Below are positions 45,837-58,665 of a DNA stretch of 64,000 nucleotides, piece by piece. The position numbers and the translations under genes are program-made. Below the pieces are notes generated by a model. The model ran no database searches and was not told the DNA's origin. It worked only from the letters and a program-made list of their open reading frames with translations. The stretch is from NCBI GenBank assembly GCA_025403435.1, contig CM046345.1, forward strand, positions 10,606,235 through 10,670,234, read 5' to 3'. This stretch comes from Artocarpus heterophyllus. Its lineage: Eukaryota; Streptophyta; Magnoliopsida; Rosales; Moraceae. Within the stretch, counting starts at the first letter, position 1. Each line of letters starts with the position of its first letter.

Positions 45837-48263
45837 TGTAACGCCCCTATATGGGGGTTAACAGTTTTTAATGAAATAAAATAAAAATCAGAAATAAAAG
45901 TAAAACCTTAAAAATAAAGTTGCCCGAGACTTAAATGAAAACTCTCAAATAAAAAATAAAAATATAAACGATGACTAAACCACAGTTTAATGTAGCACCT
46001 TAAATTTAATAATATAAAACTATCATCATCATTTCAACCCTCAACGTATTTTAATATAGTCACAGAAAGTAACAATTAATGCTTACATTATCATGAAGAA
46101 CATTCTTAGCAATTGAAGCGGTCCCAACATAATATAGCTACATAGCTTCTTTAACTATTTTTCTCGTAGCCACCTCACACTTAGTGAGTCCTAAAAAGAT
46201 AAAAATATAAAGGAATGCGCAACAATATGCTCAGTAGATAAAACCATTACTCACCTTTAGGTTTTTATCATTATCACATTAAAACCTGCATGGTTAGTTA
46301 ATACTGATCATTATCCAAATTATGAGATTTATTATAATCATATTCCATGGATACCATAGTTAATCATTACCAAGTTTCATACATATACATATATACAAAT
46401 GTTACAGTTCATCATTATTCCTAAGTACCCACGTTCAATAGAGTATCACTCAACTCATCGAAACCCAAATGGGCGCGCTTGATCACCCTCTAAATATTCC
46501 AAGGGTGTTCCGGTGAGGGGACATCCAACCCCAAGTCCTCACCAAGTCGATTCCTGTACAATGTGTTCTGAGACTTTTAACCCAAGGAAGTGTCATCACC
46601 TTCCTCCTATTTTACCTTTTAGGGTATTCATGCCCAAGGACGTAACCGCCGCCCTCTTCACGTCTCATCATTTCTCTATATTCAATCATTATTAATAGAG
46701 TCAGTTTTCCTAACCATGCTTCTCAATTTATAACATGTGTCAATTCATTATGTTCCTCGCCGTACAATACAAGACGAGTCCATGTCATAGTTTCATATGT
46801 GATACTCATATAATAACAGTTCAACGTAGGTATATATATATATATATATCTTGCGGTAAAATAATCAATTTTAAATTTCATAAAAACCTCACAAAAGATG
46901 AGTAATAGAATCCCTACCTTCCAAGCTTATCAACAATCTTTAAATCCCAGAATCAATTAACGTTAGCTCCACACTCCCTTGATCCTAAGGCGTGCATAAG
47001 GACAATTAAAACTAAAGCACAACATACAACCACATTCATAAATAAATCATGTGTAAATCCATCTTATTAGTATGTCATTAACACAGTATAAAATTAAACA
47101 AGTAATCTATATGTTTTAGTCCCTAATAAGATTCATTAATCACTTAGGATAATATTGGAAAGGTTGCAAGACCTTAATGAATTAGGTGGTGAGCAAAGAT
47201 GGGTTTTTTGTTCAGGTTAGTAGCTGGTATACCATGACAAACTGGCAGGTTTATTAGTTTCCAATCCAAAAATTAAAAAATTCATAGAAAATAAAATATA
47301 ACTCCGATTTCGGTTATGATAGCTCGTTAGAAAGCTTAGGATGTCTACTTTTTAACTATGCAAACAAATTTATAAAATTTATTTTAATTTAATCCCATAA
47401 TTTCAAGAAATAGCCACTGTCCATAGAGATATTACAAACTTTATGGAATGTCAAATTTTTCTTTAACCCAAAACATATTATCTTTGTTCAAAATCTTAAA
47501 GCCATTCCAAAATATGCAGCTTGCATTATATAATCACAATAAACATATTTTTATGAGTTTTATACCAAAATCATCATCAAACCATATCTCTAGCCTTTTT
47601 TTTTACAAATAAGGGTGAAAATATGCTTATGTCAAGCTTTTTCATTCCAAACCATAAAATCTAAATTATGCAGCAAAATAAATGAGCAATTTTAAAGTAA
47701 AGATGGTAGATAAGACTATATTAATTTTCTAAAATTTTACCTTAAAATCTCATTGAAAACTTTAAGTCATCAATTCAAGAGATTAAAGCTCAAGTTCAAC
47801 TTTAGCATTGGGACTTTTGAATGACATGGAGCTGGGTTTTTCAGGCTTAGAGAGCAGAAGAAGGAAGAAGAAGAAGAGGATGAGAGGAAGACATTTCAAG
47901 GAGGAAGGGAAAGATAAGTGTTGCACAGAGAAAAGAAAATGAATGTATGGTTTTCTTTGTTGGAGGGTCCTATTGAAGAAAAAAAATGGAAAGTGGGAGA
48001 CAAGTAGGTGAAGCATTATGTGCATTATGTCTCCTTCGGAGACTTTAGTTTATATAATGTCAAATGACATTTTAATAATTAATTTGATGTTTCAAGAGCG
48101 TTTTGGTAAATTTACTAAATAGATATAGAAATATTTTAGAAAATTTTGAAATAGATATAAATAAATAGGATGAAATAGATTTTAGATGAAATAAATTTTA
48201 ATTAGCACACTAATAATTAATTAAATTACCATATTACCTATTAAGGAAATAATGGGTGTCACA
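45837..48263 (-). repeat. Element B right LTR (5' LTR, complete), S2
   Basis: TGTAACGCCCC to GGGTGTCACA on the plus strand, about 2.43 kb; (TA)n near 46830-46851. Relative to S1 it lacks about 50 bases near 47075-47080. Confidence 0.82.
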
Positions 48264-48278
48264 CAGGAGTAGTCTGTT

Positions 48279-49740
48279 AAAACAATAAAACGTAAGTAAA
48301 AGGCTCAATAGGATAGTCTGTTAAAATCACATTATTCAAAACGTGTAGTTCTAAATAAAAGAATTGTTTGCAAATTATTCTTACTGAAACAAAATCTCAA
48401 GATCTTAACAAATCAAGAAAATACTTACTTCTATGAAACATAATAAAACACCACCGTATGGGTTTTGAGAATTAAAAAAATATCAAAACACAATTTCTTA
48501 GATGCTTAAATTAACTTCAAAACCAAAACAGAAATTATTCTTAAAAATTAATTAAGAATTAAACCTGGCCAAAATCATTATAAAGTGGGTTACCAATGAG
48601 GGGGTCAAAAATTTCCTACCTTAATATTTGAAATTCAAATACCATTAGCTTCGACATACATTTAAAATCAGTGATAACGCTCAATCAAATATCATTATAT
48701 TAATTTAATTATTAGTGTGTTAATTTATGTAAAAATAATCATAATACACAGGCATTGACTCCTCATGATTTCTGAACACAAAAACGAAATTCTGAAAGTA
48801 TTTCCAAATTAAAAATGGCAGAAAAGAAGCTATGAAACATCAAGGAAAGAATCCAGCATGAGTGGAGGAGCTTTTCTAGCTCGAGGACAGTGGCAGCCAT
48901 CATTGGCCACACCCCCAGTCGATAGGCCTCCAAAGGCCCAAAGGCATGGTCGATCGCCCTCCTAGGAGAGCTAGGTAGAACTAACTTTCCCCCTCTCATG
49001 ACAAAACCTATTCCAAGTCAGATTTTTCCATTCCAAACCACTTTCTAATACATAAAAACACCTTAAGCCACCTTATTCATCAATATAAATCAAAGATAAA
49101 CATTTTTCCTAAATTTTTTATGCTCAAAATACAATCTAAAACCAAAAATCAAAACTTTACAAAACCTAAACCAAGAACATAATCAAAGCAAACGTGGATG
49201 TTCTAATAACTTATAGAAAATCCATATTTAATTGAAGAAACAAGATGAAAATTTCAAAAACAAATTCGTATATTAAAATCATAAAATTTTTGGAGCTAGG
49301 GATTTGAGATACTAACCTCATTTTCATAAGAACAAGAAGGACATTAGGTCAAACTTGAGCACTAGTGTTTATATGGAATTAGAGGTCAAATAGATAGTTT
49401 TTCTCTTCTTTTTCTCTGAGTTTTTTAAACTCAGTTTGAAAAGATGAAAGAGAGAGAGATGAGATATAAAGAGAGAGAGAGAGGCTTGTGTCTAATATGT
49501 GCTTTGAGGGTGTAAGCTAATTTGAGAAAAACATGACAATTTTTGTAATAAGAGATAAGTAGCATTGGCAAAAATGTCATTTGACATTTAAAACCCAAAA
49601 ATTGGATTTGAAATTGACTTTGAGGTTAAAATAAGCCATGCAACTTAATTTAACTAAAATTAACAACTTAATCACACTTGGCATACTAAACTAGTTAAAT
49701 TAGCATAATTAATTTTCAATTAAAATTCATGGGTGTTACA
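48279..49740 (-). mobile_element. LTR-C, partial (S2 right copy)
   Basis: Truncated at the same internal point as 22611. Its outer end is followed by GTTGT, close to the GTTAT before the left end of full copies, a possible decayed target duplication. The poly(T) tract seen in other copies is missing. Confidence 0.65.
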
Positions 49741-49923
49741 GTTGTAGACCACGGAGGAGGTGGAGTTGAAGTTGGAGGGGGTGCTGGAATGTCTCGCCCT
49801 TAAAGGGGACAATGAATGCAAATAATGTGGCAAATGCGGTGGTGTTTTTGGAGTTAGAAGCAGAGTTTTAGCAATGCAGGATTTAGCTATCGATGGTGGT
49901 AATATGATGTAGTTGGTTGTCAT
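49741..49923 (-). pseudogene. N-terminal ORF fragment (S2 right copy)
   Basis: Copy of 10004-10183 that keeps three extra bases before LTR-C (SSVVYNC rather than SSVVHC) and so best preserves the original junction. Confidence 0.35.
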
Positions 49924-52379
49924 GATTTAGATGTGAAATGATGTCCAGATTTATGTATAAAAATTATATTAGTAAGCAATTGTTCCAAGAATAATTTACA
50001 ACACTTATTTCTTTTGTAATTCTTCAATTAATATGAAGACTTGCAAGTGTGATACCCCATTCTATTTGGTAATAGGATCAGTCACCAATCGAAGTCATGT
50101 TAGAGATGTGATACCACATCTCTAACATCATTTTTGGTTTATTAGTTATATGATATTACATTTGTTTTATTTAATTAAAATTATTATTTTTATTGGTTTG
50201 CGAATTGTTATTTGTACGTGCAATGTAATATAATTGATCAAAATATAAAAATTGTGAGGCTAAATAACACACAAGATATAAGTGATCCATTGACAACCTT
50301 AGAGAAACAACTCTTTTTTTTTCCACCAGTGCACACATTACATTAAATAATTATTAATTTGAGAAAATACCGCTGTTAAATGTATACATTTTACGAGTCC
50401 TGTATGAGAAAATGAAGTAATGAGTTTGATGATGTATTTAACAACGGTTTGGAAAAGTCATTAAAGGTCTAATTTAATGACTTTGGATACGTAAACCATG
50501 GTCTTGTCTTTGATAACGATTTTTAACTGCCATTTTATCTATTATTTAGTGCTATTAATTTGCTTCTAAATAGTTTTTAATATTTTGTAATTAGAAACCT
50601 TTTGTGTGTTTCTATACATATAGTTTAACCATAAATCTATACCTGGCTCTATCAAAACATGAATGAGTTTAATTCTTCTTGAGTTTGGAAAAAAAAATTA
50701 CAGGGAATATTTCTTTCAAATTAAAAACGTGGATGTTTGACTGCTTATGTTTCTTAACCCCTCTTTTCGAATTCTTCCTTTCATCTCCTATATATTGTCC
50801 GAGGATATGAATATGATGTACTTTGGAAGCACGGCTTTATACCAACACATCAAACTACAAATAAAGAAATCGTAACAATTATATTGGTAGTTCTCATAAG
50901 TCCACGATTATGGCAGGCTGCACTTAGGGTCAAAACTAGTCGTATTCATGTCGCCTTAGTTGATTTGTTGTTGCCTACCAATCCAATAAAATAGGAGAAT
51001 AAAATATTGTAGGAAAAAAAAGTTCGACATTTAGGCGTTTTCTGTTGTTAAAATGTTTCATTTGGGCGAGCTTTTCTAAGGCTCTCTCTCTCCCTCTCTC
51101 TCTTCATATATATGGTTCTTATTCTTCTGCTTTTATTTGTCAATGTTTGAATTGTTTTTACTTTTTCTGAAAAGAAAAAAAAAACGTTTTGCCTACTCTT
51201 TTTCTTCTTTCTTTTCTTTTGTCTTTTTCTGATAACTTCTTTCCATGCCGGCTATGATTTTTATTGAATTTTCCGTTTAACAACTTGCAGGTGAATATTA
51301 TCAGTAGATAATATTATATATCAAATTAGATAATAATTTTAATATGCGTATACATAGGAAGAATTAAATCGAAATATTGTATTTCTAAAACATTTAAAAA
51401 AATTATGTGATTAGTGGTTTTTTTCTTTCTTTTTTTTTTTAAAGCGATGTAATAACAGGTTTTGAGAGTCAGCTATGTTAAAAGAAAAAAAAGGAAAAAT
51501 TTATAACGCTCCATGAAAAATAAATCATAAAACACTCTATTACATTAATAAGAGATACTACACTATATAAGAAAGAAGAAAATGAAGGACTGCGAAATTA
51601 TAAAAAAAAAAAAGAAGAAGCTGTAAGTATAGTTTGCTGCTATAATCATATTCCTGCAAATGATCCATGAGTTGACATTTAATTTAATGATGATTTTTTT
51701 ATTTGATAATTAGATTTGTTGCCTTATTTTATATTGCAAAATTAAAATTAACTTTCTATATTTTTATTTTCTAAGTGCATTACTTTCATGCTAAGCAATG
51801 TTTTGATATTTTTTAAATTCACCAGACTTAAAATTATTTACATGCATGTTATAAGTTATTAAAATAAATAAATAAATCACATGAGTATGAATTGGCAATA
51901 ATATGACTATAACTATTTTGGCACGTGCAATGCTGGTACTAGACACAACGTAGTTTGGATGTTAAATGTTCCTACATTTAATAGCATATATTAAATGTTC
52001 TTACCTAGAGTGGATTTTTGTATTCTGACAACGTAGTAATAGTGCACTGTAAAATATTTTTTACTTTAGTATATTATTGATTTTAACTAGAGTGGTTTTA
52101 AATGAAAGTTGAAGGATATTATGGTATCTGATTCGTATACCTCTACCACACTTATGTTTGAGTGGAACCAAATTATTTTCTATTCGTGAATTTTAATTGA
52201 ATTACACATTGATTCGTAATTTGTGAATTCCAGATACGTGAACACGTTTCCTATGAATTATAAGTACTGCTTACATATTCTTTTTCCTACCATTAAATAC
52301 TCAAACTAACAATAAAAAAAACACTTGGATTAAAATAATATGATTAGTTCAATAGTATAATAGAAAAGGTGTTCCGAGC
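49924..52379. other. AT-rich spacer upstream of CHS2
   Basis: Counterpart of 24331-26819. CT repeats near 51083-51106. From about 51780 rightwards it becomes nearly identical to 60580 onward in S3, after being clearly more diverged to the left. Confidence 0.5.
50099..50126. other. Perfect 12-bp stem hairpin
   Basis: GTTAGAGATGTG, loop ATAC, CACATCTCTAAC. The same hairpin with one G-T pair is seen in the S1 left and S3 copies and is broken in the others. Confidence 0.6.
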
Positions 52380-52641
52380 TGCCTTACCAACGACGGTTGA
52401 AACAGCACAACCCCAATTCACGTGGTCACCCACCTGCCGTAATCCAACCAACCCAATTACCCCACCTCTCATATCCTGATATAGTATATTTGTGTGTGTG
52501 TATATATAGGCTCAACTAGCAAGTGTATTTCAAACTGCAAATTAGCTAAGCTAGTTTTGCTATAGCTCTTGTTATATACATAACTCCCAAAGCAATAGCA
52601 TCTAGCAAAGTCCAACATTATAATATTTGTAATTTGTGAGC
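52380..52641 (+). promoter_or_regulatory. CHS2 promoter and 5' leader
   Basis: G-box CACGTG at 52419-52424 (bZIP/bHLH site), MYB AC-element ACCAACC at 52447-52453 and TATATATA at 52501-52508. This is the G-box plus MYB pairing known from light-responsive CHS promoters. Transcription would start about 30 bases after the TATA box, leaving a leader of about 100 bases. Confidence 0.7.
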
Positions 52642-54164
52642 ATGGCCCCCTCCGTCAGCGAAATCAGAAAGGCACAACGTGCCGAGGGTCCGGCTGCCGT
52701 GCTAGCCATTGGCACCGCCAACCCGCCCAACTTCTTCTTGCAAACTGATTATCCAGACTTTTATTTTCGAGTCACCAATAGTGATCACAAGACAGAACTC
52801 AAAGACAAATTCAAACGCATGTGTATGCAATTCATCTCCAAGCTATTTTTTTTCATTTGCAATCTCTTGACAATTTTTTTCTTTAATATGTGGTACAAGA
52901 TTTGTTACACATTGTTTGTCGAATTCAAACACTTACATAAATATAGCAATAATTGGTATGCATGTATATATATATATATATACACATTACAAAAAAAACA
53001 TATATCATTTTGTGATTCATCATCAGTACCGAAAATCATGCACGTGTACACACATTTAGCAGTAGGAAGATAGATACATTTGATATATAGATAGCCAAGA
53101 ATTGAAAGATTTCATTTAGTAATTTATAGAGCTGATGTAACTGAATTCATGAATCTACAGGTGAAAAAGCTATGATAAAGAAGCGCCATATGTACTTGAC
53201 GGAAGAAATCCTAAAAGAAAACCCAAAGATGTGTGAGTACATGGCGCCATCGCTAGATGCTCGTCAAGACATAGTGGTGGTTGAGATACCAAAGCTAGGA
53301 AAAGAGGCGGCGGTCAAAGCCTTAAAGGAGTGGGGCCAACCAAAATCAAAGATCACTCACCTCATCTTCTGCACCACGTCCGGCGTTGACATGCCTGGCG
53401 CCGACTACCAGCTGACCAAGCTCCTTGGCCTCCGACCTTCCGTGAAGCGCTACATGATGTATCAGCAAGGCTGCTTCGCCGGCGGCGCTGTCCTCCGCAT
53501 CGCCAAGGACTTGGCCGAGAACAACAAGGGTGCCCGAGTCCTCGTTGTCTGCTCCGAGATCACTGCTGTCACCTTTCGCGGGCCGTCTGAACTCCACCTC
53601 GACTCCATGGTAGGCCAGGCCCTTTTTGGCGATGGCGCCGCTGCAGTCATCGTTGGCGCCGAACCAGACAAATCGATCGAAAAGCCAATATTCGAACTAG
53701 TATCAACGGCCCAAACAATCCTTCCAGACTCGGAGGGGGCGATTGACGGGCATTTAAGAGAAGTAGGATTGACATTTCATCTTCTCAAAGACGTACCTTA
53801 CTTGATATCCAAGAACATAGAGAAGAGTCTGGTTGAGGCATTCACTCCGATCGGAATCAACGACTGGAATTCGATATTCTGGATAGCACACCCGGGAGGA
53901 CCTGCAATTCTTGACCAGGTGGAGACGAAGGTGGGGCTGAAGAAGGAGAAGCTGAGGGCCACTCGTCAGATGCTTAGCGAGTATGGAAACATGTCCAGTG
54001 CTTCCGTACTCTTCATAATGGACGAGATGAGGAAGAAGTCTGCGGAGGAAGGAAAGACCACCACCGGTGAAGGCCTCGACTGGGGCGTCCTCTTCGGCTT
54101 TGGCCCGGGCTTGACCGTCGAGACAGTGGTGCTGCACAGCCTTCCAATTAATAATGTTGCCTAA
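52642..54164 (+). CDS. CHS: Chalcone synthase 2 (intact)
   Basis: Type III polyketide synthase that condenses p-coumaroyl-CoA with three malonyl-CoA to naringenin chalcone, the entry to flavonoids, in the cytosol. Exon 1 is 52642-52822, the intron 52823-53160 (GT...AG, splitting Cys 61, the conserved CHS position) and exon 2 53161-54164. The 394 residues are typical for the family. By alignment to alfalfa CHS numbering plus one, the catalytic triad is Cys 165 (YQQGCFAGG), His 304 (WIAHPGG) and Asn 337 (SEYGNMSS). The gatekeepers Phe 216 (ALFGDG) and Phe 266 (LTFHLL), the starter-pocket Thr/Ser residues and the GFGPG loop are present, so genuine CHS rather than another type III enzyme is favoured. 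Start: the ATG follows a G-box/TATA promoter. Residue 274 is Tyr where CHS usually has Gly. Differs from CHS3 at five residues (3, 4, 47, 231, 316). Confidence 0.96.
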
Positions 54165-55148
54165 TTGAGCTGTCCATAAGGTTCACTCATTCATACGAGT
54201 ATTTCAACAATAAGTATACCCTGCAGGCCTAATGTCCGTGGGTAATAATTATTCTTATCATGGTGTGTAAGTCGTTATAATTTAAAAAAAAAAAATTAAA
54301 TGCAAAACCTTTGGCTTTGCTTTTAAGAGTTGGGGATCTGCCATTGAAATAGGATATAAGAGTTATACTTCAAAATTACCATTAATATATCATTTTCTTG
54401 CTTATTTTTACACTCTGTTTGTTGTAATTATTATTATTATTATTTTTCTCATCAAGGTTTTTGAAGCCAATTCCTGCTTCCTAATTGGGGTGGTTTGTAG
54501 TAGTCAAGTACTTGTCCTCCTTTTTGGTCTTGACGTAATACAAATCCCTTTTGACTTAAAAACAAACAATGTATATAATATATACATATATATGTTTGGA
54601 GAGAGACTGTTATATGAAAGTATTTTACAAGCATTATCACATCTAATAGTATATATTATTCGCAGACCATTACCAATTTTGTATTTCACGTGAAATAAAG
54701 CTGGACTCAATCCCCCTTTAGTAAATAAATAGGAGGTGCATTAAAATACCATACATCATATTCTAAAGAATCGATTACAAACATCAAAAAATAATTAATC
54801 AGTAGCTATTAGCTTTTTATAGAGTTGCGACCTGGATAAGTTAAGAATGGAATCCCATAAAAACCAAAATAAAATAAGAAAAATACCAACAACACTCATC
54901 GTAATGACCGACTGAAACAATTTTGCCCAAATATGTCCATATTTAAGAATATTTTTGCACACAACCCTCTTAATTATTATTTTACTATAAATACATTTTC
55001 TATCAATTTTCTATGTTGGAGTTTTTTTTCAAAGTTGTTACTTTATATATTATTTTTTTCTTCAGAGCTCTCCACTATTAATTTTCCATATGTGCACACT
55101 AAATTATATTTTACCTAATAATCAAAAAATCTTTATTATTTAAGTATC
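54165..55148. other. CHS2 3' flank
   Basis: 3' untranslated and intergenic DNA, almost identical to 62953-63936. Contains an (ATT)n run near 54429-54443. The CHS pseudogene in S1 has lost this block. No other gene seen. Confidence 0.6.
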
Positions 55149-55684
55149 TTCTATTAAATACTATTCCCCTTGTCTATTCATATAATATTTTGAACATAAA
55201 ACTTTTTTTAATTTAAAAGCGCATTTCATTCTATTTTACTTAAATACTTTTAATTAAACTAAACTATCAAGAGTATAATTCTTTTTTGAAAAGTAAACTC
55301 TTTATGCATTAAAAAATGATCAATAGATTGAATATGCATGTGCGTAATACATGCTTCCAACTAGTTAATATAAACTTTTTGCAAATCAGAAGCCTTAATT
55401 CTACTAAGAACAAAAATATGCGAACGAAAAATAAATAAGAACACATGAATTTATAGTGGTTCACCCTCAATGTGGGAGCTACGTCTACTTTCAACCACTG
55501 CAGAATAATTAACTATGATGAAGAAGAAGTTACAAGAAAAAAATTACACACTCTCTCAAGAATTTTTCTTTAGCTTCTCTCTCACTTTAATTTTCTAAGT
55601 TTTCACTTGACAAAGAAAAAGAATACAACCTATCTATTATAGGCTTGAAAAGAATGGGTAACAAAATCATAAAAAACACAAAAC
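55149..55684 (-). mobile_element. Copia LTR-like remnant downstream of CHS2
   Basis: Counterpart of 28422-28957. Its junction with the next gag remnant lacks about 21 bases, including the TTGAC target seen in S2. Confidence 0.4.
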
Positions 55685-55711
55685 GTGAATCGCCGTGAGC
55701 TTTAACTAGCA

Positions 55712-56310
55712 CTACCATGCGAACTTTGTAAGCTCCCTACGAATTTTCACATTCTGCGCTCGACTACACCGTTTTCGTCCTTCCACGCACATGAGTCTTC
55801 CATGTTGTGCAGTAGTGTAAAAAGATACTCTAGAGTCCAACACGTAAAAATCGATAGGACTATTAACTGCCAAAGCATTTTGTACCTCATTGGTGACCGA
55901 GTTTGCTGTTTCTTTTCCCTTATCATCATTATTCTTTGGTGCTCTGTAGTTGTTCTTAAGATGACCAGTTCTACTATAATTCCAACATTTCACATGCCTT
56001 CTGGACCTGGATTTACTTTTACTATTCCTTAACCTCCTTCTGCCATTCTTGTTAGAGTTATTCTCAAATGTTCTATCCAATTGTCCACATTTAGGACAGA
56101 ACTCAATGTTGATGCCAATCTTTACCTGAATATTTTCTGTGAACTTCCTCCACAAGAATTTGATCCTTTATGTCACTAAACTTTAACTACTCCTTGCCTA
56201 TAGAGTTGCTAATCGTAGCCCTCATAGGCTCCCAATTGTTTGTATGAGATGCCAAAAAAATAAGGGCATGTAACATATCATCAAAATCAATTTCAATAGA
56301 AGACAATTGA
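55712..56310 (-). pseudogene. Ty1/copia gag-protease remnant (S3 copy)
   Basis: 147 codons open (55712-56155), then a frame break into the upstream Gag part. The degenerate knuckle and DSRVS protease start show further decay. Confidence 0.65.
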
Positions 56311-56602
56311 AGGTCATGCTAAATTTATTACCGAGAAGGTCGATCCCTAAAATCCTCTGTGTGGGGTGATATTTTGAAGGATGTTAAATTTGGCTCCATA
56401 TTTCTTAACATAATTAAGAGTTGATACTTTGAGGCTGGTTAATAGAACAAAGAGTTGATACTTTAAGGGGTTTTTGACATTTTTCATGTTCCAAATTCGT
56501 ACTTTGAGAAACCAAAACCTGGCTCCACCACAATCCACAAACTATGTATGTGATATATGACTCAAGGAGGGATCAGGACGTCACCATTGTTGGCCATGTT
56601 AT
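56311..56602. other. Spacer between copia remnant and LTR-C (S3)
   Basis: Counterpart of 7861-8136; nothing recognisable. Confidence 0.5.
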
Positions 56603-58485
56603 TGTCACGACCCGCAGAACGGGGGCCACAATGTGGTGGTTTAATTAATATAATTAAATAAAATAGGAAAGTAATTGAATAACCTGCTCAGGCAAAATCA
56701 CATCAACGATAATGATCATCGTCACGTGGAGCTCTGTCCACGAAGGAAGCTATGTAATTTAATTACAAATAAAATGACAAGACTGACATCATCATTTAAA
56801 AATAATACTATGAGACTCACATTGATATTGGGACAAGTTGTACAGTACATACATCATACAACAGTCTTAAAGAGAAATACTATTTTTGCTCAAAACTTCT
56901 TGACCAGCGAACTCAGTCCAAACGCTACTGGTTTCGCAAACCTAGGAAGAAAATTTTTAAAACAATAAAACGTAAGCAAAAGGCTCAGTAGGATAGTATG
57001 TTAAAATCACATTATTCAGAACGTGTAGTTCTAAATAAAAGAATTGTTTGCAAATCATTCTTATTGAAACAGAATCTCAAGATCTTAACAAAATAAAAAA
57101 AATACTTACCTGTATGAAACTTGATAAAACACCACCGTATAGGTTTTGAGAACTAAAAAAATATCAAAACACAATTTCTTAGATGCTTAAATTAATTTCA
57201 AAACCAAAACAGAAATTATTCTTAAAAAGCAATTAAGAATTAAACCTGGCCAAAATCATTATAAAGTGGGCTACCAATGAGGGGGTAGAAAATTTCCTAC
57301 CTTAATATTTAAAATTCAAATACCATTGGCTTTGACAAAAAATTTAACGTAAGCTCATTTTCAAAAAACCTTAAAAATACATTTAAAATCAGTGATAACG
57401 TTCAATCAAATATCATTATACTAATTTAATTATTAGTGTGTCAATTTACATAAAAATAATCATAATACGCAGGCATTGACTCCTTATGCTTTCTGAATGC
57501 AAAAAAGGAATTCTGAAAGTATTTCCAAGTTAAAAACAACAAAAAAGAATCTATGAAACATTAAGGAAACAATCCAGCATGAGTTGAGGAGCTTTTTTGG
57601 CTTGGGGACAGTGGCAGCCATCATTGGCCACACCCCTAGTCGATAGGCCTCCAAAGGCCCAAAGGCGCGGTTGATCGCCCTCCGAGGATAGCTAGGTAGA
57701 ACTAACTTTCCCCCTCTCGCAACAAAACCTATTCCAAGTCAAATTTTCCATACCAAACCACTTTCTAATACAAAAAACCACCTTAAGCCACTTATTCATC
57801 AATATAAATCATAGATAAAAATTTTTCCTAAATTTTTTATGGTCAAAATACAATCTAAAACCAAAAATTAGAACTTTACAAAACCTAAACCAAGAACATA
57901 ATCAAAGCAAACATGCATGTTCTAATAACTTATAGAAAATCCATATTTAATTGAAGAAACAAGATGAAAATTTCAAAAACAAATTCGTATATTAAAAACA
58001 TAAAATTTTTGGAGCTAGGCATTTGAGATACTAACCTCATTTTTAGAAGAACAAGAAGGAAATTACATCAAACTTGAGCACTAGTGTTTATATGGAATTA
58101 GAGGCCAAATAGATAGTTTTTCTCTTCTTTTTCTTTGAGTTTTTTAAACTAAGTTTGAAAAGGTGAAAGAGAAAGAGACGAGATAGAAAGAGGGAGAGAG
58201 AGAGGCTTGTGTCTGATATGTGCTTTGAGGGTTTTTTTTTTTTTTTTTAAATGTCTAAGCTAATTTGAGACAAACATGACAATTCTTGTAACAAGAGACA
58301 AGTAGCATTGGCAAAAGTGTCATTTGATATTTAAAAAACCCAAAAATCGGGTTTGAAATTGACTTTGAGGTTAAAATAAACAATGCAACTTAATTTAACT
58401 AAAATTAACAACATAATCACACTTGGCACACTAAACTAGTTAAATTAGCATAATTAATTTTCAATTAAAATTCATGGACGTTACA
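56603..58485 (-). mobile_element. LTR-C, likely solo LTR (S3 copy)
   Basis: Full copy from TGTCACGACCCG to GGACGTTACA. Confidence 0.65.
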
Positions 58486-58665
58486 GTGGACCACAGAGGA
58501 GGTGGAGTTGAAGTTGGACAGGGTGCTGGAAGGTCTTGACCTTGAAAGGGACAATGAATGCGAATAATGTGGCAAATGCAGTGGTGTTTTTGGAGTTAAA
58601 AGCGGAGTTTTGGCAGTGCAGGATTTAGCTATCGATGGTGGTAATATAATGTAGTTGGTCATCAT
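58486..58665 (-). pseudogene. N-terminal ORF fragment (S3 copy)
   Basis: Copy of 10004-10183, open from ATG 58665 to LTR-C. Confidence 0.35.

Larger units (their letters stand above)
33935..48263 (-). mobile_element. Element B (S2 copy), with nested LTR-E
   Basis: Same architecture and the same left (CACATGA) and right (CAGGA) flank contexts as the S1 copy. Without LTR-E and its target duplication it measures about 10.3 kb. Its LOG-like ORF is split by LTR-E and its 137-residue ORF has a frameshift, so this copy is more decayed than S1. Confidence 0.75.
28958..55684. repeat. Superunit S2 of the CHS tandem array
   Basis: Paralogue of S1 with the same order and the same element B junctions on both sides, so the rearranged superunit was duplicated as a whole. 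It differs from S1 by the 4-kb LTR-E insertion and by an intact CHS gene with full 3' flank. Confidence 0.85.

Noticed and set aside
52636..52641. Earlier in-frame start (GTG AGC) before the CHS2 ATG
   Set aside because: Plant CHS starts at ATG; the ATG at 52642 gives the family's normal N-terminus. The same applies at 27085 and 61435.
53346..54137. Antisense open frames in CHS exon 2 (also 27786-28111 and 62134-62925)
   Set aside because: Shadows of the CHS coding strand; they repeat in every copy in step with CHS codons.
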